40,766 nucleotides of DNA, taken from contig NZ_AXAS01000068.1 of NCBI RefSeq assembly GCF_000472925.1, forward strand, positions 1-40,766. Reading direction: 5' to 3'. Both the position numbers and the translations under genes were made by a program. This DNA comes from Bradyrhizobium sp. Ec3.3 (GTDB lineage: Bacteria; Pseudomonadota; Alphaproteobacteria; Rhizobiales; Xanthobacteraceae). The first letter of the stretch is position 1. Each line of letters begins with the position of its first letter. The notes under the pieces were generated by a model, which searched no databases, was not told the DNA's origin, and worked only from the letters and a program-made list of their open reading frames with translations. Shown piece by piece: positions 31,181 to 39,721 of the stretch.

Positions 31181-32224
31181 GTGGCGGAACCGATGGGCAT
31201 CGCAGCTCCTCTCAAGCAGCGCGGTGTTGCTGCGCTGGGAGGAACAGAGAAAGTCGCGGCACTCCTGCTCGCGATGGGCCGGCAGGCTGCCGCAAGCGTC
31301 CTGCAGCAGTTCGAGCCGCAGGATATCCGCATCGTCACGAAGGCCGCGGCTGAGCTGCGCCCGATCACGGCGCAGGAGCTGGAAGGGATCGTCGAGGAAT
31401 TCGCCCAGCAGTTTTCGATGGGCGCCAATATTCTCGGCACGCTCGGCGGCCTGGAGGCCGTGCTCGGCGACGTCCTGCCGGCCGAGCAGGTCTCCCAGAT
31501 CATGTCGGACCTGCTCGGAAATTCCTCGAGATCGGTCTGGGATCGCGTGTCGTCCGTCTCGGAGAACTCGCTGGCGAGCTACCTGTCAAAGGAGCATCCG
31601 CAAACCGCTGCAGTGATCCTCTCCAAGGTCAAGCCAGCCTGTGCCGCCAAGGTCATGAGCCAGCTTCCCTCGAGCCTGCGCAACGAGCTGATGCGGCGGG
31701 TGCTGAGCCTCAAGCCGATCGTCGACGACGCGATCCGCATCGTCGAGAAGACGCTGCATGAGGACCTGACGCTGAACTTCGCCCGGAACCTCGGTGCCGA
31801 CACCTATGCGCGGGTTGCCGACATCATCAACAAGATGGAGCGTGGTCACATCGAGGACATGCTGAAGAGCCTGTCGGAGAAGCGTCCGAAGTCGGCGGAG
31901 GTACTCAAGGAGCTGCTGTTCACGTTCGACGACGTGGTCAACCTCACGCCGAAGGCGCGCACCATGATCTTCGATCAGGTGCCGACCGACCGTATCGTCG
32001 TCGCCCTGAAGGGCACGGACAAGAATTTCCGCGAACTGATCCTGTCCTCCGTCGCCTCGCGCGTCAGGCGCGTCGTCGAGCACGAGCTGGCGATCGGCGA
32101 GCCGTCGAACCAGCGCGACGTGCTGGAGGCGCGGCGCGTCATCACCGACCTCGCGCTCGATCTGGCGGAGAAGGGCGAGATCGAGCTCAACCCCGACCAG
32201 GAGGATGAGCTGGTCTTTCGCTGA
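31181..32224 (+). CDS. fliG: Flagellar motor switch protein FliG
   Basis: A 347-residue rotor protein that transmits torque from MotA. Domains in order: N-terminal FliF-binding (TEKVAALLLAMGRQAAASVLQQFEPQDI), middle (EHPQTAAVILSKVKPACAAKVMSQLPSSLRNELMRRVLSLKPI) and C-terminal torque domain (LFTFDDVVNLTPKARTMIFDQVPTDRIVVALKGTDKNFRELILSSVASRVRRVVEHEL). The charged ridge residues of the C-terminal domain are retained. The start is GTG 31181, two bases after the fliN stop; ATG 31193 is an alternative. The partner FliF is not in the window. Confidence 0.94.
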   Translation: MAEPMGIAAPLKQRGVAALGGTEKVAALLLAMGRQAAASVLQQFEPQDIRIVTKAAAELRPITAQELEGIVEEFAQQFSMGANILGTLGGLEAVLGDVLPAEQVSQIMSDLLGNSSRSVWDRVSSVSENSLASYLSKEHPQTAAVILSKVKPACAAKVMSQLPSSLRNELMRRVLSLKPIVDDAIRIVEKTLHEDLTLNFARNLGADTYARVADIINKMERGHIEDMLKSLSEKRPKSAEVLKELLFTFDDVVNLTPKARTMIFDQVPTDRIVVALKGTDKNFRELILSSVASRVRRVVEHELAIGEPSNQRDVLEARRVITDLALDLAEKGEIELNPDQEDELVFR

Positions 32225-32236
32225 CCGCTGAACAGC

Positions 32237-33322
32237 ATGGCAGAGACATCCGATCAGGAGAGCAAAACAGAAGAGCCGACCGAGAAGAAGATCCGCGATG
32301 CCCTCGAGCAGGGCAGGATTCCGGTGTCTCGGGAGGCCTCCGTCTTCGCCTCGATGGCGGCACTGATGGTGATTCAGGCGTTCCAGATCGGGCAGGGCGT
32401 GCAGCAGCTCGTTCCGACCCTGAAAGCTCTGCTCGACGACCCCGACGGCTTTCGCCTGCGAACGGCCGCGGACGCGAAAGACCTCCTGTCGGTCGTCGGG
32501 CTGGAGGCGCTGCGCTTCCTGGTTCCGCCGGTCCTCATTCTCGCGGTGTTCGGGCTGGCAGCCTCGCTGCTCCAGAACGTGCCGCGGCTGGTGCTCGCCC
32601 GCATCCAGCCGGATTTTTCGCGGATATCGCCCGCGCAGGGCTGGAGCCGGATCTTCGGAACGCAAGGGCTCGTGGAATTCGCAAAATCGGTCTTCAAGCT
32701 CGTTTCGGTGGGCCTGGTTGTCGGCTTCGTGCTGCGATCCTCCGAGGCGAGGGCGTTCGAGGCGATGTACACCGATCCGGTGGCGTTGCCGGAGATGATC
32801 CTGACCATCGCCATGCGCATCGTTTCGGCGATCTGCATCGCGACCATCGTGCTGGTGGCGATCGACCTCGCCTGGGCACGCTTCCACTGGCGGCGCGAGT
32901 TGCGCATGACGAGGCAGGAGCTCAAGGATGAGCACAAGCAGGCCGAAGGCGACCCGCTGATCAAGGCGCGGCTGCGGTCGCTGGCGCGCGATCGCTCGCG
33001 CCAGCGAATGATCGCGGCTGCATCGCGCGCCTCGCTCGTGATCGCGAACCCGACGCACTTTGCGGTGGCGCTGCGCTATCAGCGCGACGAGAATCCGGCG
33101 CCGATGGTCCTCGCCAAGGGCATGGACGCGATCGCGCTCAAGATCCGCGCGGTGGCCGAAGAGAACAGGATTCCTGTGATCGAGAACAAGGCCCTGGCGC
33201 GCGCGCTCTACGAGGCGGTGCAGGTCGATCAGCTGATCCCGCCGGAATTCTTCCGGCCGGTCGCCGAGATCATCTATTTCCTGCAATCGCAGAAGGCGCC
33301 GCGAAGCGAAAAGGTTCAATGA
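32237..33322 (+). CDS. flhB: Flagellar export apparatus protein FlhB
   Basis: A 361-residue inner-membrane component of the flagellar type III export gate. The N-terminus has the conserved EEPTEKKIRDALEQGRIPVSRE. Four membrane segments lie at about 36-56, 93-113, 149-168 and 190-212. The cytoplasmic domain carries the autocleavage motif NPTH at 271-274 (IANPTHFAVALRY), which switches export specificity from rod/hook to filament substrates. Later residues GMDAIALKIRAVAEENRIPVIENKALARALYEAVQVDQLIPPEFF are highly typical. It starts 12 bases after fliG. A 74-base gap with a small hairpin (33367-33382) separates it from flgB. Confidence 0.95.
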   Translation: MAETSDQESKTEEPTEKKIRDALEQGRIPVSREASVFASMAALMVIQAFQIGQGVQQLVPTLKALLDDPDGFRLRTAADAKDLLSVVGLEALRFLVPPVLILAVFGLAASLLQNVPRLVLARIQPDFSRISPAQGWSRIFGTQGLVEFAKSVFKLVSVGLVVGFVLRSSEARAFEAMYTDPVALPEMILTIAMRIVSAICIATIVLVAIDLAWARFHWRRELRMTRQELKDEHKQAEGDPLIKARLRSLARDRSRQRMIAAASRASLVIANPTHFAVALRYQRDENPAPMVLAKGMDAIALKIRAVAEENRIPVIENKALARALYEAVQVDQLIPPEFFRPVAEIIYFLQSQKAPRSEKVQ

Positions 33323-33396
33323 CGGGTCTTGCGACGAAAGCTTGAGAAAAGCTTAACTTCCTATGTTCGTCTGCATAGACGAGATCGGGAGCTGCC

Positions 33397-33777
33397 GTGG
33401 GACCGCTTTATCTGCTTGAACTTGCTTCCTCGCAAGCCCGATGGCTGGAGCTGCGCCAGTCGACGATCGCAGCGAACGTCGCCAACGTCAACACGCCCGG
33501 CTTCAGGGCGCGTGACGTCGAGCCGTTCAACAAGGTCCTCGATGCCACGCCGGTCAGGCTCGCGACGACATCGCCGTCGCACATGCAGTTGAGCGCGGCC
33601 GAGACCGACACGCGAACCAACGCCAAGAAAGACAGCTGGGACGTCGTGCACTCCGGCAACTCCGTCAGCCTGGAGCAGGAGATGCTCAAGAGCGGCGAGG
33701 TGAACCGCGACTATTCGATGAATGCCGCGATCGTGCGGTCGTTCCACCGGATGCTGCTGACCGGCGTGAAAGCCTGA
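33397..33777 (+). CDS. flgB: Flagellar proximal rod protein FlgB
   Basis: A 126-residue rod protein exported through the flagellar apparatus. The N-terminal rod signature is QARWLELRQSTIAANVANVNTPGFRARDVEPFNK. The C-terminal helix VSLEQEMLKSGEVNRDYSMNAAIVRSFHRML is typical of FlgB. The start is GTG 33397, supported by GGGAG five bases upstream. It heads the run flgB-flgC-fliE-flgG-flgA-flgI and follows a 74-base gap after flhB, where a separate promoter could lie. In Sinorhizobium, from memory, flgB follows fliI instead, so the order here is rearranged. Confidence 0.93.
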   Translation: MGPLYLLELASSQARWLELRQSTIAANVANVNTPGFRARDVEPFNKVLDATPVRLATTSPSHMQLSAAETDTRTNAKKDSWDVVHSGNSVSLEQEMLKSGEVNRDYSMNAAIVRSFHRMLLTGVKA

Positions 33778-33788
33778 GGTGACCTGAC

Positions 33789-34205
33789 ATGGTGGATTCC
33801 CTGCAGGCTTCGCTCGCGGTCGCAAGCTCCGGACTCGAGGCGCAGTCGACGCGGATGCGCATCGTCTCGGAAAACCTCGCGAATGCGAATTCGACGGGGC
33901 GCACCGCCGGTGCCGACCCGTATCAGCGCAAGACCGTGACCTTCGATGCGGAGATGGACCGCGCCGCGGGCGGCCAGCTCGTCAAAGTCAAGGAAGTTGG
34001 CGTCGATACCACTCCATACCGGGTCGAATACGAGCCGGGGCATCCGGCTGCCGACAAGGCCGGCTACGTCAAGCTGCCCAACGTCAACATGATGATCGAG
34101 ATGGCCGACATGCGCGAGGTCAATCGATCCTATGAGGCCAACCTTCAGGTCGTGAAACAGGTGCGGTCGATGGTCGGTATGACTATCGATCTCCTAAGGA
34201 GCTGA
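33789..34205 (+). CDS. flgC: Flagellar proximal rod protein FlgC
   Basis: A 138-residue rod protein. The N-terminal signature SSGLEAQSTRMRIVSENLANANSTGRTAGADPYQRKTVTF and the C-terminal YVKLPNVNMMIEMADMREVNRSYEANLQVVKQVRSM are those of FlgC. It starts 11 bases after flgB with AGGTGACC upstream and is two bases from fliE. Export is by the flagellar type III route; no Sec signal is present. Confidence 0.95.
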   Translation: MVDSLQASLAVASSGLEAQSTRMRIVSENLANANSTGRTAGADPYQRKTVTFDAEMDRAAGGQLVKVKEVGVDTTPYRVEYEPGHPAADKAGYVKLPNVNMMIEMADMREVNRSYEANLQVVKQVRSMVGMTIDLLRS

Positions 34206-34207
34206 CG

Positions 34208-34534
34208 ATGTTAGAGGCAATTGCGTCCACTGCCATCTCTGCGGGCCAGGCGGTGGCCCGCTCGATTGAAGCGCAGGTGACCGCGCCTGCGGCGGGCGCC
34301 GTTCAGTCGGGTGGGGATGTTGGCTTCGACTCCGTGATGAATCAGGTCACGACAGATGCGATCGGGACGCTCAAGGCCGGTGAGGCCGCGTCGATCTCGG
34401 CGATCCAGGGCAAGGAATCGACGCGGCGCGTCGTCGAGGCGCTGATGTCGGCGGAGCAGACGCTGCAAACGGCGGTCGCGGTTCGCGACAAGGTCGTGCA
34501 GGCCTACCAAGAAGTCGTTCGCATGTCGATCTGA
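34208..34534 (+). CDS. fliE: Flagellar MS-ring/rod adaptor FliE
   Basis: A 108-residue adaptor joining the MS ring to the rod. The C-terminal half carries the FliE pattern (DSVMNQVTTDAIGTLKAGEAASISAIQGKESTRRVVEALMSAEQTLQTAVAVRDKVVQAYQEVVRMSI). The N-terminal 35 residues are Ala/Gly-rich and variable, as is usual. The ATG follows the flgC stop by two bases with AAGGAGC inside the end of flgC. It is followed by flgG after 17 bases. Confidence 0.93.
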   Translation: MLEAIASTAISAGQAVARSIEAQVTAPAAGAVQSGGDVGFDSVMNQVTTDAIGTLKAGEAASISAIQGKESTRRVVEALMSAEQTLQTAVAVRDKVVQAYQEVVRMSI

Positions 34535-34551
34535 CCTGAAGGAATCAAGCT

Positions 34552-35343
34552 GTGAAATCGCTCGCCATCGCGGCCACCGGAATGAACGCGCAGCAGACCA
34601 ATATCGAGGTCATTGCGAACAACATCGCCAACATCAACACGACGTCGTTCAAGCGGGCGCGTGCGGAATTCACCGACCTCTTCTACCAGATGGATCGCAT
34701 GCAGGGCGTTCCGAATGCGACGGGCTCATCGCCGATCCCGGAGGGCGCCAATCTCGGTCTTGGCGTCAAGTCGGCGGCCATCCGCAAGCTGCACATCCAG
34801 GGCGCGCTCACGCAGACCGGCAATCCCTACGATTTGGCAATCAACGGCCGCGGCTGGTTTCAGGTGTTGGGCCCGAACAACGAGGTGCAATATACCCGCG
34901 CGGGCTCGTTCAACACCAATGCCAACGGCCAACTCGTCACAATGGACGGCTATTTGCTGGATCCTGCGATCACGGTGCCGCAGGGAACGGTCCAGGTCAC
35001 GGTCAACCAGACCGGACAAGTGTTTGCCAAGCTGGACACGGAGGTGAACCCGCGCCAGATCGGCCAGCTCAACCTCGCGAACTTCGCCAACGAAGCTGGC
35101 CTCGAACCGCTGGGCAGCAATCTCTATCGCGAGACCACGGCTTCCGGCACGCCGGTCGTCGGTCTGCCGGGCGATTCCGGCTACGGCAAGATCAACCAGC
35201 AATATCTCGAGGCTTCGAACGTCGATCCCGTCAAGGAAATCACCGAGCTGATCTCCGCGCAGCGCGCCTATGAGATGAATGCCAAGGTCATCACGGCCTC
35301 GGATGAGATGGCCCAGACCGTGTCGAAGGGTCTTGGCCGCTAG
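34552..35343 (+). CDS. flgG: Flagellar distal rod protein FlgG
   Basis: A 263-residue distal rod protein. N-terminal signature: MKSLAIAATGMNAQQTNIEVIANNIANINTTSFKRARAEFTDLFYQ. The central region contains the FlgG pattern GNPYDLAINGRGWFQVLGPNNEVQYTRAGSFNTNANGQLVTMDGY. The C-terminus ends with QYLEASNVDPVKEITELISAQRAYEMNAKVITASDEMAQTVSKGLGR. The start is GTG 34552 with GAAGGAATC upstream. The FlgG length and C-terminal YE-NAKVI motif separate it from FlgF. Confidence 0.96.
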   Translation: MKSLAIAATGMNAQQTNIEVIANNIANINTTSFKRARAEFTDLFYQMDRMQGVPNATGSSPIPEGANLGLGVKSAAIRKLHIQGALTQTGNPYDLAINGRGWFQVLGPNNEVQYTRAGSFNTNANGQLVTMDGYLLDPAITVPQGTVQVTVNQTGQVFAKLDTEVNPRQIGQLNLANFANEAGLEPLGSNLYRETTASGTPVVGLPGDSGYGKINQQYLEASNVDPVKEITELISAQRAYEMNAKVITASDEMAQTVSKGLGR

Positions 35344-35356
35344 TTCCGGTGTATCC

Positions 35357-35833
35357 ATGTCGAACAGGCTCGGCCTGATCATGCGCGGGTTGGCCGCCGC
35401 GCTGCTGGTGCTCGCTTCTGCATCCCTGGCTGCGGCCGAGGATCGGCGACTTCCGGTGCCGGCCGTGTCGATACGCGCGGGCGAACTGATCCGCGAGGAC
35501 ATGATCACGGAGCGTGCCTTCGCGGCCAACCTTCTCGGCGTCGCCATGTTCATCGAAGGACGTCAGGTGCTGGTCGGACGCATGGCGCGGCGCACGCTGC
35601 TGCCGGGCCAGCCGATCCCGACCAATGCGGTCGAGGATCCCTGGACCGTCGCGCGCGGGGCTATGGTCAAGGTCGTGGTCGAAGACAGCGGCCTCTCGAT
35701 CGTCACCTACGGCTCGGCCCTGCAATCGGGCGCGGCGGGCGCGCTCATTCCGGTGCGCAACACCGACACTGGTGTGGTCATCAGGGGTATCGTCCAGCCG
35801 GACGGCACCGTTAAGGTGATGGATGGATCATGA
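35357..35833 (+). CDS. flgA: Flagellar P-ring assembly chaperone FlgA
   Basis: A 158-residue periplasmic protein that assists P-ring (FlgI) polymerisation. The N-terminal Sec signal is about 1-26 (GLAAALLVLASASLAAAED). The mature part has the SAF-like domain AVSIRAGELIREDMITERAF, MARRTLLPGQPIPTNAVEDPW, and IVTYGSALQSGAAGALIPVRNTDTGVVIRGIVQPDGTVKV. It is shorter than enteric FlgA (about 220) because it lacks an N-terminal subdomain, which is common in rhizobia. ATG 35357 lies 13 bases after flgG; the track of frame before it is a shadow inside flgG. Its stop overlaps flgI as ATGA. Confidence 0.92.
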   Translation: MSNRLGLIMRGLAAALLVLASASLAAAEDRRLPVPAVSIRAGELIREDMITERAFAANLLGVAMFIEGRQVLVGRMARRTLLPGQPIPTNAVEDPWTVARGAMVKVVVEDSGLSIVTYGSALQSGAAGALIPVRNTDTGVVIRGIVQPDGTVKVMDGS

Positions 35834-36960
35834 TCAGGCTGCTGCTTGCGTTCATCCTCATCGCCTCCGCGACAAGCGCCCAGGCTGCCGTCCGTATCAA
35901 GGATATCGCTGATATCAAGGGACTGCGCGAAAACCAGATCGTCGGTTATGGCCTCGTCATTGGCCTCAACGGCACTGGCGACACGCTGCGCAACGCCCCG
36001 TTCACGGAACAGTCGCTCCAGTCGATGCTCGAGAACATGGGCATCAATGTCCGGAACGACACCACCAGCACGACCAACCCGACGCGACCGACCACGCTGC
36101 GCACGCGCAACGTCGCGGCGGTCATGGTCACCGCGGACCTGCCGCCGTCGATCTCGCCGGGCGAGCGCATGGACGTGACGGTGTCCTCGCTCGGAGACGC
36201 CACCTCGCTGCTCGGCGGCACCCTCGTGATGACGTCACTACGGGGGGCTGACGGCGCTGTCTACGCGGTGGCGCAAGGGGCCGTCACCGTTGCCGGGTAC
36301 AGCGTGGGAGGCCAGGCGCAGAATGTCAGCCAGGGTACGCCGACCGCCGGTCGCATTCCGAACGGCGCGCTGATCGAGCGGGAGGTCCAGGGGAGCCTTC
36401 ACGAGATGGAGTTCCTCGTGCTCGAGCTGAAGAACCCCGATTTCGTCACTGCAACGCGAATTCTCGATGCCATCAACCGCTATGCCGGCGGCCGCTACCG
36501 GGCGCAGATCGCCTTCGAGCGCGACTACCGGACCATCGTGCTGTCGAAGCCGAGCTATGCCGGCCCGGTCCGCTTTCTTGCCGAGATCGGCGAATTGACC
36601 GTCGAGCCGGATACGCCCGCACGGGTGGTGATCAACGAGCGTACCGGCACGGTGGTGATTGGGCGCGACGTGCGGATTTCGACTGTCGCGGTGACGCACG
36701 GCAATCTGTCGGTTCGCATAACGGAGCTTCCCGTCGTGTCGCAGCCCGCGCCGTTCTCGCGGGGGCAGACCGTGGTCGTTCCGCAGACCATGGTCGAGGC
36801 CAACGAGCCCGGGGCCCAGGTTGCGATCCTCAGCGGCGTCGATTTGCAGCGGCTGGTGCGCGGTCTCAACCAGATCGGCCTGAAGCCGTCCGGAATTATC
36901 GCGATCCTCCAGGCGATCAAGACGGCGGGCGCGCTCCAGGCCGATGTGATCGTCCAATGA
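35830..36960 (+). CDS. flgI: Flagellar P-ring protein FlgI
   Basis: A 376-residue periplasmic protein that polymerises into the P ring around the rod. The Sec signal is about 1-19 (LLLAFILIASATSAQAA). Highly conserved segments follow: VRIKDIADIKGLRENQIVGYGLVIGLNGTGDTLRNAPFTEQSLQSMLENMGINV, then PPSISPGERMDVTVSSLGDATSLLGGTLVMTSLRGADG, and at the C-terminus VDLQRLVRGLNQIGLKPSGIIAILQAIKTAGALQADVIVQ. It overlaps flgA by four bases, so its chaperone is translated just before it. Confidence 0.97.
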   Translation: MIRLLLAFILIASATSAQAAVRIKDIADIKGLRENQIVGYGLVIGLNGTGDTLRNAPFTEQSLQSMLENMGINVRNDTTSTTNPTRPTTLRTRNVAAVMVTADLPPSISPGERMDVTVSSLGDATSLLGGTLVMTSLRGADGAVYAVAQGAVTVAGYSVGGQAQNVSQGTPTAGRIPNGALIEREVQGSLHEMEFLVLELKNPDFVTATRILDAINRYAGGRYRAQIAFERDYRTIVLSKPSYAGPVRFLAEIGELTVEPDTPARVVINERTGTVVIGRDVRISTVAVTHGNLSVRITELPVVSQPAPFSRGQTVVVPQTMVEANEPGAQVAILSGVDLQRLVRGLNQIGLKPSGIIAILQAIKTAGALQADVIVQ

Positions 36961-37027
36961 CGCGCAAGCGCCATGCAAGCCTGATCGCGCATGTCTGTCG
37001 TCTCGATCGCGATTCGCGTACGGCCCG

Positions 37028-37774
37028 ATGCTGAAGCTGGATTACAAAACGCATCTCTTCTGCTTGATCGCGGTGTCGGTGCTGGCGAGCGCATCGCCGG
37101 CTGCGGCGCTGGACGAGCCGAAGCCGTCAAAGCCGCTCAATCTGCTCTCCTTCGCGCGAGCGCGCGCGGCTGGTCCGCAGAAGCCTCGCGCGCCGATCAC
37201 GCCGCCTCCTAATGACACGAATTCGGTGAGGGCGACGGCCTGGGCTGCGGAAGATGCCGCACCCCTGACCACCGGCGCGGTGCCGGCTCCCGAGACGCCG
37301 CCTGTCACGCGCCCGCCCAAGACGGGCAGCGTAGCGCCGAAGCCCGCGCCACCCGTTGCGGCTGCGGCGCCCGAGAATGACGTTGCGCAGTTCTGCAGCA
37401 GCGTCGCAGACCCCGCCGTCGACGCGCGGCTGGCCTGGCAGTTGAAGGAGCTGGAGAAGGCGGAAAATCTGCTGCGCGAGCGGATCGCGGAGGTCGAGGC
37501 CAAGCGGACCGAATACGAGAAATGGATGGCGCTTCGCGACGAGTTCCTGAAGAAGGCCGAAGCGAGCGTGGTCGAGATTTATTCGCGCATGAAGCCGGAA
37601 TCTGCCGCGACCCAGATCGCCAGCATGACGGACGAGACCGCCGCGGCCGTGCTCGCCAAGCTGAGCCCCAGGAGCTCGAGCGCGATCTTCAATGAAATGG
37701 ATACGGCCCGCGCGGCGCATCTGGCCGATCTGCTCGGCGGAATGCGTCGCGTGGACGACGGAAAGACCAAGTAA
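37028..37774 (+). CDS. motE: MotE-like periplasmic flagellar protein (stator chaperone family)
   Basis: A 248-residue exported protein. A Sec signal covers about 1-28 (LFCLIAVSVLASASPAAALDE). A proline- and alanine-rich linker follows (about 55-110, PPPNDTNSVRATAW...PVTRPPKTGSVAPKPAPPV). Then comes a coiled-coil region (KELEKAENLLRERIAEVEAKRTEYEKWMALRDEFLKKAEASVVEIYSRM) and a C-terminal MgtE_N-like helical domain (PESAATQIASMTDETAAAVLAKLSPRSSSAIFNEMDTARAAHLADLLGG). In Sinorhizobium, MotE is reported to stabilise the periplasmic motor protein MotC. The position between flgI and flgH matches that locus. The start (ATG 37028) has no strong Shine-Dalgarno. Its TAA overlaps the flgH ATG. Confidence 0.85.
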   Translation: MLKLDYKTHLFCLIAVSVLASASPAAALDEPKPSKPLNLLSFARARAAGPQKPRAPITPPPNDTNSVRATAWAAEDAAPLTTGAVPAPETPPVTRPPKTGSVAPKPAPPVAAAAPENDVAQFCSSVADPAVDARLAWQLKELEKAENLLRERIAEVEAKRTEYEKWMALRDEFLKKAEASVVEIYSRMKPESAATQIASMTDETAAAVLAKLSPRSSSAIFNEMDTARAAHLADLLGGMRRVDDGKTK

Positions 37775-38469
37775 TGAAGAAGCCGATGCTCATCCTGTCG
37801 CTCGTGTTCCTGAGCGGTTGCGCCCAGGACCCGTCTGAGATCCTGCATGGGCCGCAATTGTCTCCCGTGGGCGACGGCCTGAGGACGCAGGCATATCCGA
37901 TCCCGGTGACGCCCCGCGTCCGCACCCCGGTCAGCTACCGTTCGACCTGGGACGACGGCACCGATCTCTACCGCGACCCCCGCGCGCGGCGCGTCGGTGA
38001 CGTCGTGACGGTGATCATCTCGATGCAGGACAAGGCGAAGCTCGACAACAAGACCGATCGCTCGCGCGACTCTCAGATCAAGTTCGGCCTCGACTGGTTG
38101 ATGGACGTTGCGGGATGGAAGGACAAGGGCCAGGCAGGCGCCAACCTCTCCACCAATACCCAGATCAAGGGCAACGGCCAGATCGACCGCGCAGAAGACA
38201 TCCAGCTGTCGGTTGCCGCGATCGTGACCGACGTGCTGCCGAACGGCAACATCATGATCAGCGGATCGCAGGAATTTCGTGTCAACACGGAGATGCGCGT
38301 GCTCAACGTCGGGGGCATCGTGCGTCCGCGGGACATTTCGCGGGGAAACACGATCTCTTATGAGAAGATCGCCGAGGCACGCGTGTCCTATGGCGGTCGC
38401 GGAAATCTGTCTGACGTGCAGCAGCCAGGATGGGGGCATCGGGTCTATGACACCGTGGCGCCGTTCTGA
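37774..38469 (+). CDS. flgH: Flagellar L-ring lipoprotein FlgH
   Basis: A 231-residue outer-membrane lipoprotein forming the L ring. The lipobox is LSGC (Cys16), within MKKPMLILSLVFLSGCAQDPSE. Conserved parts include DLYRDPRARRVGDVVTVIISMQDKAKLDNKTDRSRDSQIKFGLDW, then LSVAAIVTDVLPNGNIMISGSQEFRVNTEMRVLNVGGIVRPRDIS, then the C-terminal RISYGGRG-like ARVSYGGRGNLSDVQQPGWGHRVYDTV. Its ATG shares a base with the motE stop. It follows the family closely. Confidence 0.95.
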   Translation: MKKPMLILSLVFLSGCAQDPSEILHGPQLSPVGDGLRTQAYPIPVTPRVRTPVSYRSTWDDGTDLYRDPRARRVGDVVTVIISMQDKAKLDNKTDRSRDSQIKFGLDWLMDVAGWKDKGQAGANLSTNTQIKGNGQIDRAEDIQLSVAAIVTDVLPNGNIMISGSQEFRVNTEMRVLNVGGIVRPRDISRGNTISYEKIAEARVSYGGRGNLSDVQQPGWGHRVYDTVAPF

Positions 38470-38511
38470 GGCCGAGGCCAATCGGGTCGCGTTGCGACGA
38501 CAGGGGCCGCC

Positions 38512-38955
38512 ATGCGCCTGATCGCGGCCATCGTGATCCTGACGCTGCTTGCGGTCGGCGCCGGCGCCGTCACGGGCTATCACCTGCTGGTGACGGCCGA
38601 GCGCGTCGTCGATGCCAGGAAGAACGTCACCCCGCCGCCCGTTGCGTCGACCTACACAGGGACGGCACGGTTGCGGAAGCTGTCGCCGGTCGTCACCAAT
38701 CTTGCGGCGCCCGCCAACAATTGGGCCCGCGTCGAAGCCTCCATGGTCACCGACAGCATGAACGACGAGGAGGCGGGCATACTGGCCGCCCACATCAGCG
38801 AGGACATCGTCGCCTATCTCAGGTCGGCGACGGCTGCCCAGTTCGAAGGCGCGCGCGGGCTTCAGCATCTGCGGGATGACTTGTCCGAGCGCGCCAATGT
38901 CCGCTCCTCGGGCAAGGTCCGCGAATTGATTATCGAGACGTTGGTGATCCAGTGA
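38512..38955 (+). CDS. fliL: Flagellar basal body-associated protein FliL
   Basis: A 147-residue single-pass inner-membrane protein that sits around the stators. One membrane helix lies near the N-terminus (LIAAIVILTLLAVGAGAVTGYHLL). The periplasmic domain reads RLRKLSPVVTNLAAPANNWARVEASMVTDS, then IVAYLRSATAAQFEGARGLQHLRDDLSERANVRSSGKVRELIIETLVIQ. It is shorter and more diverged than enteric FliL, as in rhizobia, so the assignment rests on fold pattern plus position. The stop overlaps the fliP GTG (GTGA). Confidence 0.85.
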   Translation: MRLIAAIVILTLLAVGAGAVTGYHLLVTAERVVDARKNVTPPPVASTYTGTARLRKLSPVVTNLAAPANNWARVEASMVTDSMNDEEAGILAAHISEDIVAYLRSATAAQFEGARGLQHLRDDLSERANVRSSGKVRELIIETLVIQ

Positions 38956-39692
38956 GAACGAGAGTCCTGCTGCTTGCGTTGCTGCTAACCCTGCTGCCCG
39001 AGGTGGCACTCGCCCAAATTCCGGACCTCAACTCGCTGCTGCCGCCTGGAAACGGCTCGACCAGCGGCCGCATCATCCAGCTGATGGCGCTGATCACGGT
39101 GCTGTCGGTGGCGCCCGGTCTGCTCATCATGGTGACGAGCTTCACGCGATTTGCGGTGGCGCTGTCGTTCCTGCGCTCCGGTCTCGGCCTTCAGACCACG
39201 CCGGCCAACCTTGTCCTGATCAGCCTCGCGCTATTTATGACCTTCTACGTGATGGCGCCGACGTTCGATCGCGCCTGGGAGACCGGCGTCCAGCCGCTGA
39301 TGAAGAACGAGATCTCGGAGGAAGAGGCCTATCTGAAGATCACCGATCCGTTCCGCGAGTTCATGCTGGCCCATGTCCGCGACAAGGATCTCCAGACCTT
39401 CGAGTCGCTCGCCGCGGAAAGCTTTCGCAGGAAGTTCGACGATAAGCGCATCGACCTGCGCGTCATCATCCCGGCCTTCATGATCTCCGAGCTCAGGCGT
39501 TCGTTCGAGATCGGATTCCTCATCATGCTGCCGTTCCTGGTCATCGACATGATCGTGGCGACGCTGACGATGTCGATGGGCATGATGATGATGCCGCCCA
39601 CAGTGATCGCGCTGCCCTTCAAGATGCTGTTTTTCGTGCTGATCGACGGCTGGAACCTGCTCGCCTCCGGACTGGTGCGGTCGTTCTCGTAA
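38952..39692 (+). CDS. fliP: Flagellar export gate protein FliP
   Basis: A 246-residue core component of the flagellar export gate. The N-terminal signal is about 1-22 (RVLLLALLLTLLPEVALAQ), cleaved in FliP proteins. Helices follow: IIQLMALITVLSVAPGLLIMVTSFTRFAVALSFLRSGLGLQTTPANLVLISLALFMTFYVMAP, then FMISELRRSFEIGFLIMLPFLVIDMIVATLTMSMGMMMMPPTVIALPFKMLFFVLIDGWNLL. The methionine-rich loop MGMMMMPP is the hallmark gating element. The start is GTG 38952, overlapping the fliL stop. It ends about 245 bases before lafA. FliQ and FliR are not in the window. Confidence 0.96.
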   Translation: MRTRVLLLALLLTLLPEVALAQIPDLNSLLPPGNGSTSGRIIQLMALITVLSVAPGLLIMVTSFTRFAVALSFLRSGLGLQTTPANLVLISLALFMTFYVMAPTFDRAWETGVQPLMKNEISEEEAYLKITDPFREFMLAHVRDKDLQTFESLAAESFRRKFDDKRIDLRVIIPAFMISELRRSFEIGFLIMLPFLVIDMIVATLTMSMGMMMMPPTVIALPFKMLFFVLIDGWNLLASGLVRSFS

Positions 39693-39721
39693 GAGCCGCG
39701 ATCGTCGGCCTACCGGCTGGT

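Noticed and set aside
31586..33319. 577-residue frame on the minus strand opposite fliG and flhB
   Set aside because: It is antisense to two unmistakable flagellar genes, its translation is rich in Arg, His and Asp with no family signature, and long antisense frames are expected in DNA this GC-rich.
33343..33370. Promoter for flgB with TTGAGA and TATGTT boxes
   Set aside because: The spacing is only about 14 bases and the boxes are weak; not enough to call.
37579..39009. 476-residue minus-strand frame over flgH and fliL
   Set aside because: Antisense shadow of flagellar genes with coupled starts and stops.
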